Position numbers and translations under genes: made by a program. Shown here one piece after another: positions 40,064-48,419 of a stretch of 64,000 nucleotides of DNA. The notes below the pieces were generated by a model. That model had not been told where the DNA came from. It did not search any database and saw only the letters and a program-made list of their open reading frames with translations. The stretch lies in NCBI RefSeq assembly GCF_000302535.1, contig NC_018708.1, positions 2,852,001 through 2,916,000 on the forward strand. Direction: 5' to 3'. The stretch is from Acidovorax sp. KKS102 (GTDB lineage: Bacteria > Pseudomonadota > Gammaproteobacteria > Burkholderiales > Burkholderiaceae_C). The stretch's first letter is position 1; each line of letters starts with the position of its first letter.

Positions 40064-40678
40064 ATGAGGGTTTCGCATAATGCCCGGGTGCCTGCCGCCC
40101 CACCCTTTGACCATGCCCACGACGCCGACGAAGCGCTGATGCTGCGCTACGCCAAGGGCGACATGGCCGCGTTCGACCGGCTGTACGCCCGGCACGAACT
40201 GTCCGTGTGGCGGTTTGTGTTTCGCAGCGTGAAGGTGCAGGCGGTGGCCGACGACCTGCTGCAGGACGTGTGGTTTGCAGTGGCGCGCAATGCCGCCCGT
40301 TACGAGGTGAAGGCCAAGTTTCGCACCTGGTTGTTCACCCTGGCGCATAACCGGCTGGTGGACCACCTGCGCACTACCAAACACCACACCAGCCTAGACG
40401 CCAGCGAGGACGATGCGCGCACGCTGGCCGACGCGCTGGTGGCTGATTCGGGCTTTGGGCCCGTGCGGCAACTGCAGTCGCGCGAGCAGGCGGCTGCGCT
40501 GATTGCGGCGGTGGAGCAGTTGCCGCTGGAACAGCGCGAGGCCTTTTTGCTGCAAGCCGAAGGCGACCTGAGCGTGCAGGAGATTGCCGAGGCCACCGGC
40601 GTGAATTTTGAAACCGCCAAGAGCCGCCTGCGCTACGCACGGGCCAGCCTGCGCCAGCACCTCAAGGAGTTTGTATGA
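40064..40678 (+). CDS. ECF-type RNA polymerase sigma factor
   Basis: A 204-residue sigma-70 family protein of the extracytoplasmic-function type. Region 2 is in EALMLRYAKGDMAAFDRLYA and DDLLQDVWFAVARNAARY; region 4 is in EQLPLEQREAFLLQAEGDLS and EIAEATGVNFETAKSRLRYA. There is no region 1.1 or 3. The stop overlaps the start of the next gene (ATGA), which encodes a single-helix membrane protein placed where an anti-sigma factor usually is. The stimulus is unknown. Confidence 0.93.
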   Translation: MRVSHNARVPAAPPFDHAHDADEALMLRYAKGDMAAFDRLYARHELSVWRFVFRSVKVQAVADDLLQDVWFAVARNAARYEVKAKFRTWLFTLAHNRLVDHLRTTKHHTSLDASEDDARTLADALVADSGFGPVRQLQSREQAAALIAAVEQLPLEQREAFLLQAEGDLSVQEIAEATGVNFETAKSRLRYARASLRQHLKEFV

Positions 40679-41761
40679 CCCGGCAGGACGACGAACTGGT
40701 CCGGCGCTACCACGAAGCCAGCGAGCAGGAAGACGCCCGCCCCGGCGCGCATGTGCGCGAGGCCGTGCGTGCACATGCCCAGATGATCGCCAAGGCTGCG
40801 GCATCGGCATCAGCAGGCTCAGTGGCAACCCCTGCCGCCAACCAAGCCCGCTGGAAGATTTCGGCCCTGGCCACTGTGGCCGTGGTGGGGCTGACTGGGT
40901 TGCTGATGCTGCAGTTTGAGCGCGGCACGCCCGAAGAGCGGGACACTGCTTTCAGCCACCGCCGGACCGAGGCGCCGGCAGCCCCAGCGCCAGCGGCCCC
41001 TCCGACGCCGCAGCCACCGGCTGAGCCCTCACCAGCCACTCCGCGCGAGCCCGATAGCGCGCAGAAAAGGGCGCGGAACAGCACCGGCCCATCGGCCGAC
41101 GCCTTGCCCTCCAAGCCCTCCACGGTAGCCGCCCCCGCACCTGCGCAGACACCAGCACCCGCACAGCCCGTGGCCAAGGCGGCGCCCGCATCGCCTTCGG
41201 CCACTGAACAGGAAGCCCTGGCAGCGCCTCGCACCGCAGGCACCCTCTCCGGTTTCCCCGCCTCGCCCCCCGCACCCGCGACGGCCGGAGCCCCCCGCGC
41301 CGAGTCCGGTGCTGAAAGGCGCGAGCGCGCAGCAGCCCCCGCAGCACCGGCTCTCCAGGAGGCCACCCCAGCTGCACCCGCTCCGGCTGCCGCACCAGCT
41401 GCCCGCAGCGCGCAGGCTGACGCTGCAACGCGCGACCACCACGCGGCTGCCGCAGCCCCTGCCATGCAAAAAAAATCTGGGCGCAGCCTTGCCCAGCACC
41501 GTCTGGGAGGCCGCGCGCGCAGGCCAGACCCAACAGGTCGAAGCGCTCGTGCAACAGGGCACACCGGTGGATGCCCGCGACCCCGAAGGAAAAACCGCTC
41601 TGATGCTGGCCGCGATGAACGGCCACACCGCCACCGTGCAGCGGCTGCTGGCCCTGCGCGCCAACCCGACGCTGGTGGATCGCGATGGTCTGACTGCGGC
41701 GCAGCTGGCGGCACAGCGGGGGCACACGCGCCTGGTGGAGTTGCTGGAAGCGGCGCGCTGA
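40675..41761 (+). pseudogene. Membrane anti-sigma-like protein with ankyrin repeats, split by a frameshift
   Basis: The first frame, from ATG 40675, encodes a cytoplasmic N-terminus (DELVRRYHEASEQEDARPGA), one membrane helix (ISALATVAVVGLTGLLML) and a very long Pro/Ala linker. At the A8 run 41468-41475 the useful coding moves to another frame, where ankyrin repeats follow (TVWEAARAGQTQQVEALVQQ, GKTALMLAAMNGHTATVQRL, DGLTAAQLAAQRGHTRLVEL) to the stop at 41761. Reading seven As instead of eight joins them as MQKNLGAALPS. The unshifted frame runs on as unrelated sequence to 42006. The cause could be a homopolymer error, a mutation or slippage on A8. Coupling to the sigma gene by a four-base overlap suggests it restrains that sigma factor. 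Confidence 0.78.
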
Positions 41762-41863
41762 AAAGCTCACCGGCAGGCCACACAGGGCCTGCGTCATGTT
41801 CGCATGGGGAGCCCTGGAGGCACCGTTCGGTGCCAGTGGAGAATCAGCCGCTCGTTGGGATCA

Positions 41864-42733
41864 TCAGAACCGCACCGCCTCGAACGCCGGGTGCAGCGCG
41901 TCGATCCAGTGGTCCAGTTCGTCCTGCGTCACGTGCAGGTGGTCCATGCAGGCCTGGCCGTGCTGGGTCCACTCGCGCGTCGGGGCCAGGCCGTCGTGCT
42001 GATTGACCAGAAACTCGGCCAGCAGGCCCAGCGCCACCAGGTGGCGCACCGTGGGGTCAAACCGCTCGTCGTTCAGGCACGCAAAGTCATGGTGCAACCA
42101 GATGGCCTGGGCCACGTCGCCCGGCAGGTGCCAGGTGCGCGCCACGATGGCGCCCATCACCGCGTGGTCAGTGCGGTGGCTGGCGTTCTCGGTCTGGGTG
42201 AAGGTGCGGTCCTTGCGCGCCAGGGCCTCGGTCACGGTGCCCGCATAGCCCCGCACGGCCTTCACCAGCACCGGCATGCCCACATGGCAGAACAGCCCGA
42301 AGCTGTAGCCCAGCCCTGGGTCCAGGCTGTAGAGCTGGTGGCCGATGTGCTCGCACGCGATGGCGCGGCGCTGCGAGCTTTCCCAGAAATGCTCCAGCAA
42401 CGGCGAGCGCACCTGCAGCGCGTTGCGCGTGATAAAGGCAGACAGCAGCTCCACCGCCGGTTGCAGCCCCAGTACCGTCAGCGCCATGCCCACGGTCTGC
42501 ACCGGCTGGGCCAGGCCGTACAGTGGGCTGTTGGCCAGCCGCATCACGGCGGCGGCCAGGGCCACGTCGGAAGATGCCAGTTGCTCCAGCGCGGTCGAGT
42601 CCAGCTCGGGCGCCGCCACTATCTGCTGCAGGCGCAGCAGCGATTCGGGGCACGGCGGGATCACGATGGCACGCACGGCAGGGTGCACGCGGGCCTGCCG
42701 GATGTCTTGGTCGATGGGGTGTGGAGCGGTCAC
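41864..42733 (-). CDS. HDOD-domain protein
   Basis: About 289 residues from GTG 42733 (VTAPHPIDQDIRQARVHPAV); a TTG at 42817 is an alternative. The HDOD domain, a relative of HD hydrolases without the full metal site, is recognisable from PPCPESLLRLQQIVAAPELD, DVALAAAVMRLANSPLYG and VGMALTVLGLQPAVELL. Such proteins often act in signalling or motility with c-di-GMP or two-component systems. It stands alone here, between a convergent ankyrin-coding gene and a LysR gene read the same way. Confidence 0.85.
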   Translation of the reverse strand: MTAPHPIDQDIRQARVHPAVRAIVIPPCPESLLRLQQIVAAPELDSTALEQLASSDVALAAAVMRLANSPLYGLAQPVQTVGMALTVLGLQPAVELLSAFITRNALQVRSPLLEHFWESSQRRAIACEHIGHQLYSLDPGLGYSFGLFCHVGMPVLVKAVRGYAGTVTEALARKDRTFTQTENASHRTDHAVMGAIVARTWHLPGDVAQAIWLHHDFACLNDERFDPTVRHLVALGLLAEFLVNQHDGLAPTREWTQHGQACMDHLHVTQDELDHWIDALHPAFEAVRF

Positions 42734-42884
42734 AAAAAGTCCCCGGGCCGCCGCGTGTGCCGACCACACGGACGGGCGCAGCCCGCACAGTTGCAATTCG
42801 TTGCATTGTGGCGCCAAAAAGCGTTCTGCCCACCGAACCCGTGCACAGGCGCAGGCTTTGCGCCCAGTGCGTCAGAACCTGGCC

Positions 42885-43832
42885 TCAGATATTGGCGCCG
42901 TCGAGCCCTTGCAGGGCCTGCCGCGTGCTCAGGCTGCTGCGGCCGGGCATGGCCTCACCCAGGTAGTCCAGAAAGCGCCGCACGGCGGGCGACAGCCCCC
43001 GGCGCGACGGAAACACGGCGTGCACGATGGCGGGCGCGGGCGCCCAGTCGGGCAGCACCCGCACCAGCTTGCGCTCGCGCATTTCTTCCTGGCACATGTA
43101 GTCGGGCATCCAGCACACCCCCGTGCCGGCCACCGCCGCGTATTTGAGCGTGAGCAGGTCGTCCGCCACATAGCGCGGCGTGTGCTGCACCTGCTGGTGC
43201 ACGCCGCCGGGGCCGATCAGGTTCCAGGTGGAGCGTCCGTCGGGCGCCGACATGGCGATGCTGTCGAGCTTGGCCAGGTCGTCCAGCGTTTGGGGGGTGC
43301 CCTGGCGGATCAGAAGCTCGGGGCTGGCCACCAGGATCTGTGTGGTGTGGTCCAGTCGCTTGACGACCATGCTGCCGCTGTCGTCCACCGAGGGGCGCAC
43401 GCGCAGCGCTACGTCGATGCCCTCCTCCACCAGGTTCACCGCACGGTTGCTCACCAGCATGTCGATGCGCACCTCGGGGTACTGGGCCAGAAACCGGGGC
43501 ATCAGCTCGGCCACCACGGTCTGCGCCAGTGTCACCGGGCAGCTCACGCGGATGGTTCCGCGCGGCGTGGTCTGCACCTGGGCCACCGTGTCGGCCGCCG
43601 CCTGGGCCGACTCGCGCATGGCCTGGCAGTGGCGCAAATAGGCTTCGCCCACTTCGGTCAGCGAGAGCTTGCGGGTGGTGCGCTGTAGCAGGCGCACGCC
43701 CAGCTGCGTTTCCAGGTCGGACACCCGGCGTGACAGGCGCGACTTGGGGATGCCGAGCGCGCGGCCCGCAGCGGCAAAGCCACCGCGCTCCACCACTTCG
43801 GCGAAATACAGCATGTCGTTGAGGTCTTGCAT
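42885..43832 (-). CDS. LysR-family regulator, divergent from azoreductase
   Basis: A 315-residue LysR regulator: helix-turn-helix in MLYFAEVVERGGFAAAGRAL and PKSRLSRRVSDLETQLG, then the effector domain (IRVSCPVTLAQTVVAELMPR, DVALRVRPSVDDSGSM). This is the subgroup often found beside oxidoreductases for quinones and electrophiles. It is divergent from azoR, with a perfect 16-base palindrome at 43857-43872 between them, so it probably controls azoR and itself. Confidence 0.92.
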   Translation of the reverse strand: MQDLNDMLYFAEVVERGGFAAAGRALGIPKSRLSRRVSDLETQLGVRLLQRTTRKLSLTEVGEAYLRHCQAMRESAQAAADTVAQVQTTPRGTIRVSCPVTLAQTVVAELMPRFLAQYPEVRIDMLVSNRAVNLVEEGIDVALRVRPSVDDSGSMVVKRLDHTTQILVASPELLIRQGTPQTLDDLAKLDSIAMSAPDGRSTWNLIGPGGVHQQVQHTPRYVADDLLTLKYAAVAGTGVCWMPDYMCQEEMRERKLVRVLPDWAPAPAIVHAVFPSRRGLSPAVRRFLDYLGEAMPGRSSLSTRQALQGLDGANI

Positions 43833-43856
43833 GGACAGGTCCGTAACACTTCAATC

Positions 43857-43872
43857 GTTCTATGGATAGAAC
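43857..43872. promoter_or_regulatory. Perfect palindromic operator between lysR and azoR
   Basis: GTTCTAT-GG-ATAGAAC, 7-base arms with no mismatch, 24 bases from the LysR start and 106 bases from the azoR start. It is the obvious LysR-type binding site; a partial second half (ATCTATCG) follows at 43874. Confidence 0.7.
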
Positions 43873-43978
43873 AATCTATCGCAAGTTCACTACCTTATCA
43901 ACAAATCGATCCATCTCCACAATTCATTCCATGGCCACACGCTGTGGCTCCGATCCACAGAACCCAAGGAGTTCCCTC

Positions 43979-44623
43979 ATGCAACTGCTTCACGTTGACT
44001 CTGCCATCACCGGTGATCAATCCGTGTCCCGCCAACTGACCGCCCGCACCGTGGCCGCCTGGCAAGCCGCCCACCCTGGCACCACCGTGCAATACCTGGA
44101 CTTGGCCCAACAGGCCCCTTCGCACCTGTCGGCCCAATCGCTCGGTTTCCGCACCGGCCAGGCCGCTGCGACCGAGGTGGAACGCAATGAAAACGCCCTG
44201 TCCGAAGCGCTGGTGAGCCAGTTCCTGGCCTCCGACGTGATCGTGATTGGCGCGCCGCTGTACAACTTCTCCATCCCCAGCCAGCTCAAGGCCTGGATCG
44301 ACCGCCTGGCGCAAGCCGGCCGCACCTTCAAGTACACCGACAAGGGCCCCGTGGGCCTGGCTGGTGGCAAGACGGTGATCGTGGCTTCCACCCGTGGCGG
44401 CGTGTACTCCACCAGCGAAGGTGGCCAGGCCATGGAGCACCAGGAGAGCTACCTGAAGGTGGTGTTCGGTTTCTTCGGCATCACCGATGTGCGTTTTGTG
44501 CGCGCCGAAGGCGTGGCCATGGGCCCGGACGCCAAGGCGGCCGCACTGGCCTCGGCCAACGTGGAGATTTCCACGCACACCAGCGTGGCCGCCAACCAGG
44601 GCCGCGTCTCGCAGGCCGCCTAA
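43979..44623 (+). CDS. azoR: FMN-dependent NADH-azoreductase
   Basis: A 214-residue flavodoxin-like enzyme that reduces azo compounds and quinones with NADH. I started it at ATG 43979 because AAGGAG lies 8 bases upstream; the open frame extends further back but without a ribosome site. The phosphate-binding opening [18 protein letters not shown], the FMN-contact motif [19 protein letters not shown] and STRGGVYS are diagnostic. It is followed by a terminator and controlled, probably, by the divergent LysR protein. Confidence 0.95.
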   Translation: MQLLHVDSAITGDQSVSRQLTARTVAAWQAAHPGTTVQYLDLAQQAPSHLSAQSLGFRTGQAAATEVERNENALSEALVSQFLASDVIVIGAPLYNFSIPSQLKAWIDRLAQAGRTFKYTDKGPVGLAGGKTVIVASTRGGVYSTSEGGQAMEHQESYLKVVFGFFGITDVRFVRAEGVAMGPDAKAAALASANVEISTHTSVAANQGRVSQAA

Positions 44624-44676
44624 ACGCATCAACAGCAACGACGGCGCGCAAGGCGCAAGCCCTGCAACCCCCCTAG

Positions 44677-44699
44677 AACCCGGCCCCGTGCCGGGTTTT
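44677..44699 (+). terminator. Terminator after azoR
   Basis: AACCCGG, a 7-base loop and CCGGGTT followed by TT; a compact GC stem with a short T tract, 53 bases after the azoR stop. Confidence 0.65.
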
Positions 44700-44727
44700 G
44701 GCTTTTATCCAGCCAAAACGGCCGGAT

Positions 44728-44768
44728 GCGCTAGTGGAAAATGCCTGGGCAGCTATCATTTTTGATAT
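44728..44768. repeat. Dispersed intergenic repeat copy
   Basis: GCGCTAGTGGAAAATGCC, then GGGCAGCTATCATTTTTGAT. It lies between azoR and the convergent GGDEF-EAL gene. Confidence 0.6.
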
Positions 44769-44813
44769 GCCGCGCACGGGCAATGCCGCCCCTACGCCGC
44801 ACCGTGCCAGCAG

Positions 44814-47120
44814 TCACTGCGCTGCGTGTGACGCCTGCCGCTGCAACCATTGCTCAGCCAGCTGCCGGGGCGGCAGGGCCGGGGCAAACAGCCAGCCTTG
44901 AAAGCGCTCGCAGCCCATGCGGATCAAAAACTGCAGCTGCTCCTCGGTCTCCACGCCCTCGGCCACCACCTCCAGGCCCAGCGTGCGGGCCAGCGCGTTG
45001 ACGGTGGCACAGATCTCGCGGTCGTTCACGTCCACCACGATGTCGCGCACAAACACCTTGTCGATCTTCAGCTCGCTCACCGGCAGGCGCTTGAGCTTGA
45101 TGAGCGACGAGTGGCCGGTGCCAAAGTCGTCAATCGACAGCGCAAACCCCGCGTTCTTCAGCTCCAGCGCGATGGCGTACAGCGACTCGTCCAGCAGCTG
45201 CGACTCCGTGATCTCCAGCACCAGGCTGGCGGGCGTGACCCCGGCACGCTGAGTCACACCCAGCAGGGTCTGGGTGAAGCCCGGCTCGCGCAGCTGGATG
45301 GTGGAGACGTTGACCGACACCACGGGCACCTGCCAGCCCTCGGCACGCCACTGCGCCATCTGGTGGCAGGCGGTCTCGAACACCCACAGCCCGATGGGCA
45401 CGATGAGCCCGCTCTCCTCGGCCAGCGGGATGAACTCGTCGGGCGGCACCGCCTTGTCGTCCACCGACCAGCGCAGCAGCGCCTCGGCGCCCACGGTCTG
45501 GCGCTGCTGGTTAAGCTGGGGCTGGTAGACCAGCGCGAACTCGCCCGCCTGCAGCGCGTTGTGCAGGCGCCGGCGCAGCTCCAGCCGTCCGCGCGTGATC
45601 TGCGTGAACTCCTCGATGTAGAAGCGGTACGAGCCGCGCCCCGCACTTTTGGTGGCATGCAGCGCCGAATGCGCGTGGCGCACCAGCTCCACGCTGTTGG
45701 CGGAGTCGTCCGGGTACAGGCTGATGCCCAGGCTGGCGCCCATGTACTGCGCGCCCACCTCCGACAGCTCCCACGGCTGCGCCAGGCCTTCCACCAGCGA
45801 GGCCGCCAGCTGCGCCAGCTCGGTGCGCGACGCGGGGCGCAGCAGCATCACCGTGAACTGGTCATTGGCCAGCCGCGACACCAGGCCCTGCCCCGCCAGC
45901 AGCTGGGTGATGCGCTGAGCCACCTCGCTGAGCAACGCATCGCCCACGCGGTGGCCGTAGGTTTCGTTCACGCTCTTGAAGTGGTCCAGGTCGATCAGCA
46001 GCAGCGCCACGCGGCGGTTGGTGCTGTGCGTGTCGCGTGCCGCCTCGGCCACGGCGCGCTCCAGCGCGTCTTCAAAGTAGCGGCGGTTGGGCAGGCCGGT
46101 GAGCGCGTCAAAGTGCGCCACGCGGTACAGCTGCTCCTCGTTGCGCAGCACGGCGGCCTCGGCCGTGCGCAGGCGGTTGAGCAGGCTCACCACAATGGTC
46201 TGCCGCAGCGCGGCCAGCAGCAGCACCAGCAGACAGCACACCAGGATCAGTGCCTGCATGCCCGCCCGCCCATCGGGCGCCACAAACAGCAGCACCAGGG
46301 TGACGGCCGCCAGCGTCATGGACAGCAGCGGAACGTAGTTCATGGCCTGGTCGCACTGGCGGCGGTAGGCCGCATCTGCCGACATGGCAAACCGCAGCCA
46401 GCGTGCGCCCCAGCCCAGCACCAGTGCCGACACGCTGAAACTGGCGTTGAACCAGATGCCCGGCTGCACCGTGCCGCTGATGACCATGAGGTTCCACTGC
46501 ATCCAGCTCAGCCCATAGCCCAGCAAGCCCAGCAGCACCAGCACGTGAGAACGCTCGATGCGCACCCCCACCGTAGGAATGGCCAGCGCCGTGACGCCCG
46601 CTGCCGCCAGAAACCCCGCCGGGTACAGCACCAGCACAGTGCCCACGGCCAGCGAGTCCACCCCGCCCGACGGCAAATAGATCACCAGCGTGAACGCCAG
46701 CAGCGCCAGCACCGTGCCACCAAAGTCCAGCGCCGCCGGGTAGGCCCGGTCGCGCGACAGGCGTGCAAACGTGGCGCGGATGACAGTGGCCGCCCACAGC
46801 GGCCCACCCGCCAGAAACAGCAGGTCGGCGGGCGCAGGGAAAGGGTTCCAGTCCAGCGCCACCTGCACGTTCCACACCATCTGCCCCAACGCCACCAGCA
46901 CAGCAAAGCTCAGCAGGCCGGTGTGCAGCGCGCGGTCGGTGGGCGGCGCCTGCCGCCAGCCGCGCCAGGCCCAGAAGGCAGACAGCCAGAAAGCCAGCGT
47001 CCAGGAGGTGTTGTCCAGAAACAGCCGCGCACCCGGAGAAGGCACCCACAACGACGCCAGGAACGACAGCGTGGTCGCACTCAACCAGACCGCTGTGAGG
47101 ATTCGTTCCGCGAAGGACAT
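44814..47120 (-). CDS. Multi-helix membrane protein with degenerate GGDEF and intact EAL
   Basis: A 768-residue protein. The N-terminal third has about nine or ten hydrophobic helices (for example LVIYLPSGGVDSLAVGTVLV, ALILVCCLLVLLLAAL). The GGDEF domain keeps FDALTGLPNRRYFE, but its active-site loop reads ANDQF, so cyclase activity is probably lost. The EAL domain has EALLRW and DDFGTGHSSL and looks active, so the protein is likely a c-di-GMP phosphodiesterase, perhaps regulated through the GGDEF remnant. The signal sensed by the membrane part is unknown. Confidence 0.92.
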   Translation of the reverse strand: MSFAERILTAVWLSATTLSFLASLWVPSPGARLFLDNTSWTLAFWLSAFWAWRGWRQAPPTDRALHTGLLSFAVLVALGQMVWNVQVALDWNPFPAPADLLFLAGGPLWAATVIRATFARLSRDRAYPAALDFGGTVLALLAFTLVIYLPSGGVDSLAVGTVLVLYPAGFLAAAGVTALAIPTVGVRIERSHVLVLLGLLGYGLSWMQWNLMVISGTVQPGIWFNASFSVSALVLGWGARWLRFAMSADAAYRRQCDQAMNYVPLLSMTLAAVTLVLLFVAPDGRAGMQALILVCCLLVLLLAALRQTIVVSLLNRLRTAEAAVLRNEEQLYRVAHFDALTGLPNRRYFEDALERAVAEAARDTHSTNRRVALLLIDLDHFKSVNETYGHRVGDALLSEVAQRITQLLAGQGLVSRLANDQFTVMLLRPASRTELAQLAASLVEGLAQPWELSEVGAQYMGASLGISLYPDDSANSVELVRHAHSALHATKSAGRGSYRFYIEEFTQITRGRLELRRRLHNALQAGEFALVYQPQLNQQRQTVGAEALLRWSVDDKAVPPDEFIPLAEESGLIVPIGLWVFETACHQMAQWRAEGWQVPVVSVNVSTIQLREPGFTQTLLGVTQRAGVTPASLVLEITESQLLDESLYAIALELKNAGFALSIDDFGTGHSSLIKLKRLPVSELKIDKVFVRDIVVDVNDREICATVNALARTLGLEVVAEGVETEEQLQFLIRMGCERFQGWLFAPALPPRQLAEQWLQRQASHAAQ

Positions 47121-47497
47121 GGGTCAGTGCTGGGATGGAGGGGGTGTGCTGGGCGCAGTTGCTACAGAACGTTAACCCTCCCATTGTGGCTGCAAGTTCG
47201 ACCCACCTTTTCCCCCTGCGGTTTGCCAGGGCACTGACACAGAAAAAAGCTATCAAAAAAATAGCACCCAGCGCCCATGGGATGGGCGCTGGGTGCCAAA
47301 CGGCTTGAATTTTTTTGTTAAGCCCCCGACGCTGCGGCGCCGCAACACCGCCGCCTGATCGAGAGCGTCGGAGGGCTGCAGCCCATGGCCGGGGCGTACC
47401 TGCTCAACCCGGTACTGCCCTGCTCGCGCAAGGAGAGAGAACCTCCACCGCTGCTGGCCGTTGCCGGCCCGGCGCCATGGAGCGATCCATCGCGGCT
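47121..47497. other. Intergenic region with terminator and a possible gene remnant
   Basis: This 377-base gap holds the promoter side of the GGDEF-EAL gene, a terminator at 47250-47296 and, at about 47333-47430 on the plus strand, a codon-biased stretch reading RRLIESVGGLQPMAGAYLL that has no start codon. It may be the tail of a lost gene. I see no complete gene. Confidence 0.35.
47250..47296 (-). terminator. Strong terminator for metQ, embedded in the dispersed repeat
   Basis: A perfect 15-base stem, GCACCCAGCGCCCAT (47264-47278), loop GGG, ATGGGCGCTGGGTGC (47282-47296). Read leftwards it is followed by TATTTTTTTGATAGCT, so it terminates metQ transcription. The AGCTATCAAAAAAATAGC beside it belongs to the dispersed repeat family. 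Confidence 0.85.
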
Positions 47498-48301
47498 TTA
47501 GAAGCCTGGCAGCACCGAACCCTTGAACTCGGTCTGGATGAACTTCTTGATCTCTTCAGAGTGGTAGGCCTTCACCAGCTTGGCCACCCAGGGCTTGTCC
47601 TTGTCGGCTTCGCGCACGGCGATCAGGTTGACGTAGGGGCTCTTGGCGTTTTCTTGTGCAATCGCGTCCTTGCCGGGGTTCAGGCCTGCCGACAGCGCAA
47701 AGTTGGTGTTGATGGCCGAGGCGTCCAGGTCGTCCAGCGAACGGGGCAGCTGGGCGGCGTCGAGTTCGACGAACTTGAGCTTCTTGGGGTTGCTCACCAC
47801 GTCCAGCGGAGTGGCCTTGAGGCCCGCGCCATCACGCAGCTTGATCAGGCCCTTGTCCTGGAGCACCAGCAGCACGCGGCCGCCGTTGGTGGGGTCGTTG
47901 GGAATGCCGAACTTGGCGCCTTCCTTCAGGTCTTCGAGCTTCTTGACCTTCTTGGAATACAGGCCGATGGGGAAGTTGACGGTGTAGCCCACCGACACCA
48001 GCTTGTAGCCACGGTCGGCCACTTGCGCATCGAGGTACGGCTTGTGCTGGTAGCTGTTGGCGTCCAGATCGCCGGCAGCCAGCGCGGCGTTGGGCTGCAC
48101 GTAGTCGCTGAACTCGACGATCTGGATCTTGAGGCCGTCCTTCTCGGCAACCTTTTTCACCTGCTCAAAAATCTGCGCGTGGGGACCGCCGGTCACGCCC
48201 ACCTTGATGGGCTTGTCCTGGGCCATGGCGCCTGACGAGAAAGTGGCTGCGGCAGCCAGGGCCAGAGCGGATTGCAGGAGAAGGCGCTTGTTGTTGTTCA
48301 C
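47498..48301 (-). CDS. metQ: MetQ/NlpA-type methionine-binding protein
   Basis: A 267-residue NlpA/MetQ-family ABC binding protein for D/L-methionine. Signal peptide QSALALAAAATFSSGAMAQ with AMA/Q cleavage and no lipobox Cys, so it is probably soluble rather than the usual lipoprotein. Core motifs: VGVTGGPHAQIFEQVKKVAE, DANSYQHKPYLD, GAKFGIPNDPTNGGRVLLVL and NTNFALSAGLNPGKDAI. The ATPase (metN) and permease (metI) are not adjacent, so this is an orphan binding protein. I found no methionine riboswitch in the 118-base upstream gap. Confidence 0.92.
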   Translation of the reverse strand: MNNNKRLLLQSALALAAAATFSSGAMAQDKPIKVGVTGGPHAQIFEQVKKVAEKDGLKIQIVEFSDYVQPNAALAAGDLDANSYQHKPYLDAQVADRGYKLVSVGYTVNFPIGLYSKKVKKLEDLKEGAKFGIPNDPTNGGRVLLVLQDKGLIKLRDGAGLKATPLDVVSNPKKLKFVELDAAQLPRSLDDLDASAINTNFALSAGLNPGKDAIAQENAKSPYVNLIAVREADKDKPWVAKLVKAYHSEEIKKFIQTEFKGSVLPGF

Positions 48302-48419
48302 GGGAAAACCTTTCGTTGAGAGATGGCTCGCATCCTAGGGTTTCCCCGATAAAACAGGAACAACTAAGTTTTCATTTCATTACAACCCAATCGCATAACA
48401 AGCACTCAACGCTCCTTCT

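Noticed and set aside
47333-47430. Codon-biased fragment reading LIESVGGLQPMAGAYLL on the plus strand
   Set aside because: No start codon and no recognisable family; kept only as a note within the intergenic entry.
48302-48419. Possible methionine riboswitch upstream of metQ
   Set aside because: No SAM-riboswitch-like stems or conserved purine-rich core seen in this AT-rich 118-base leader.
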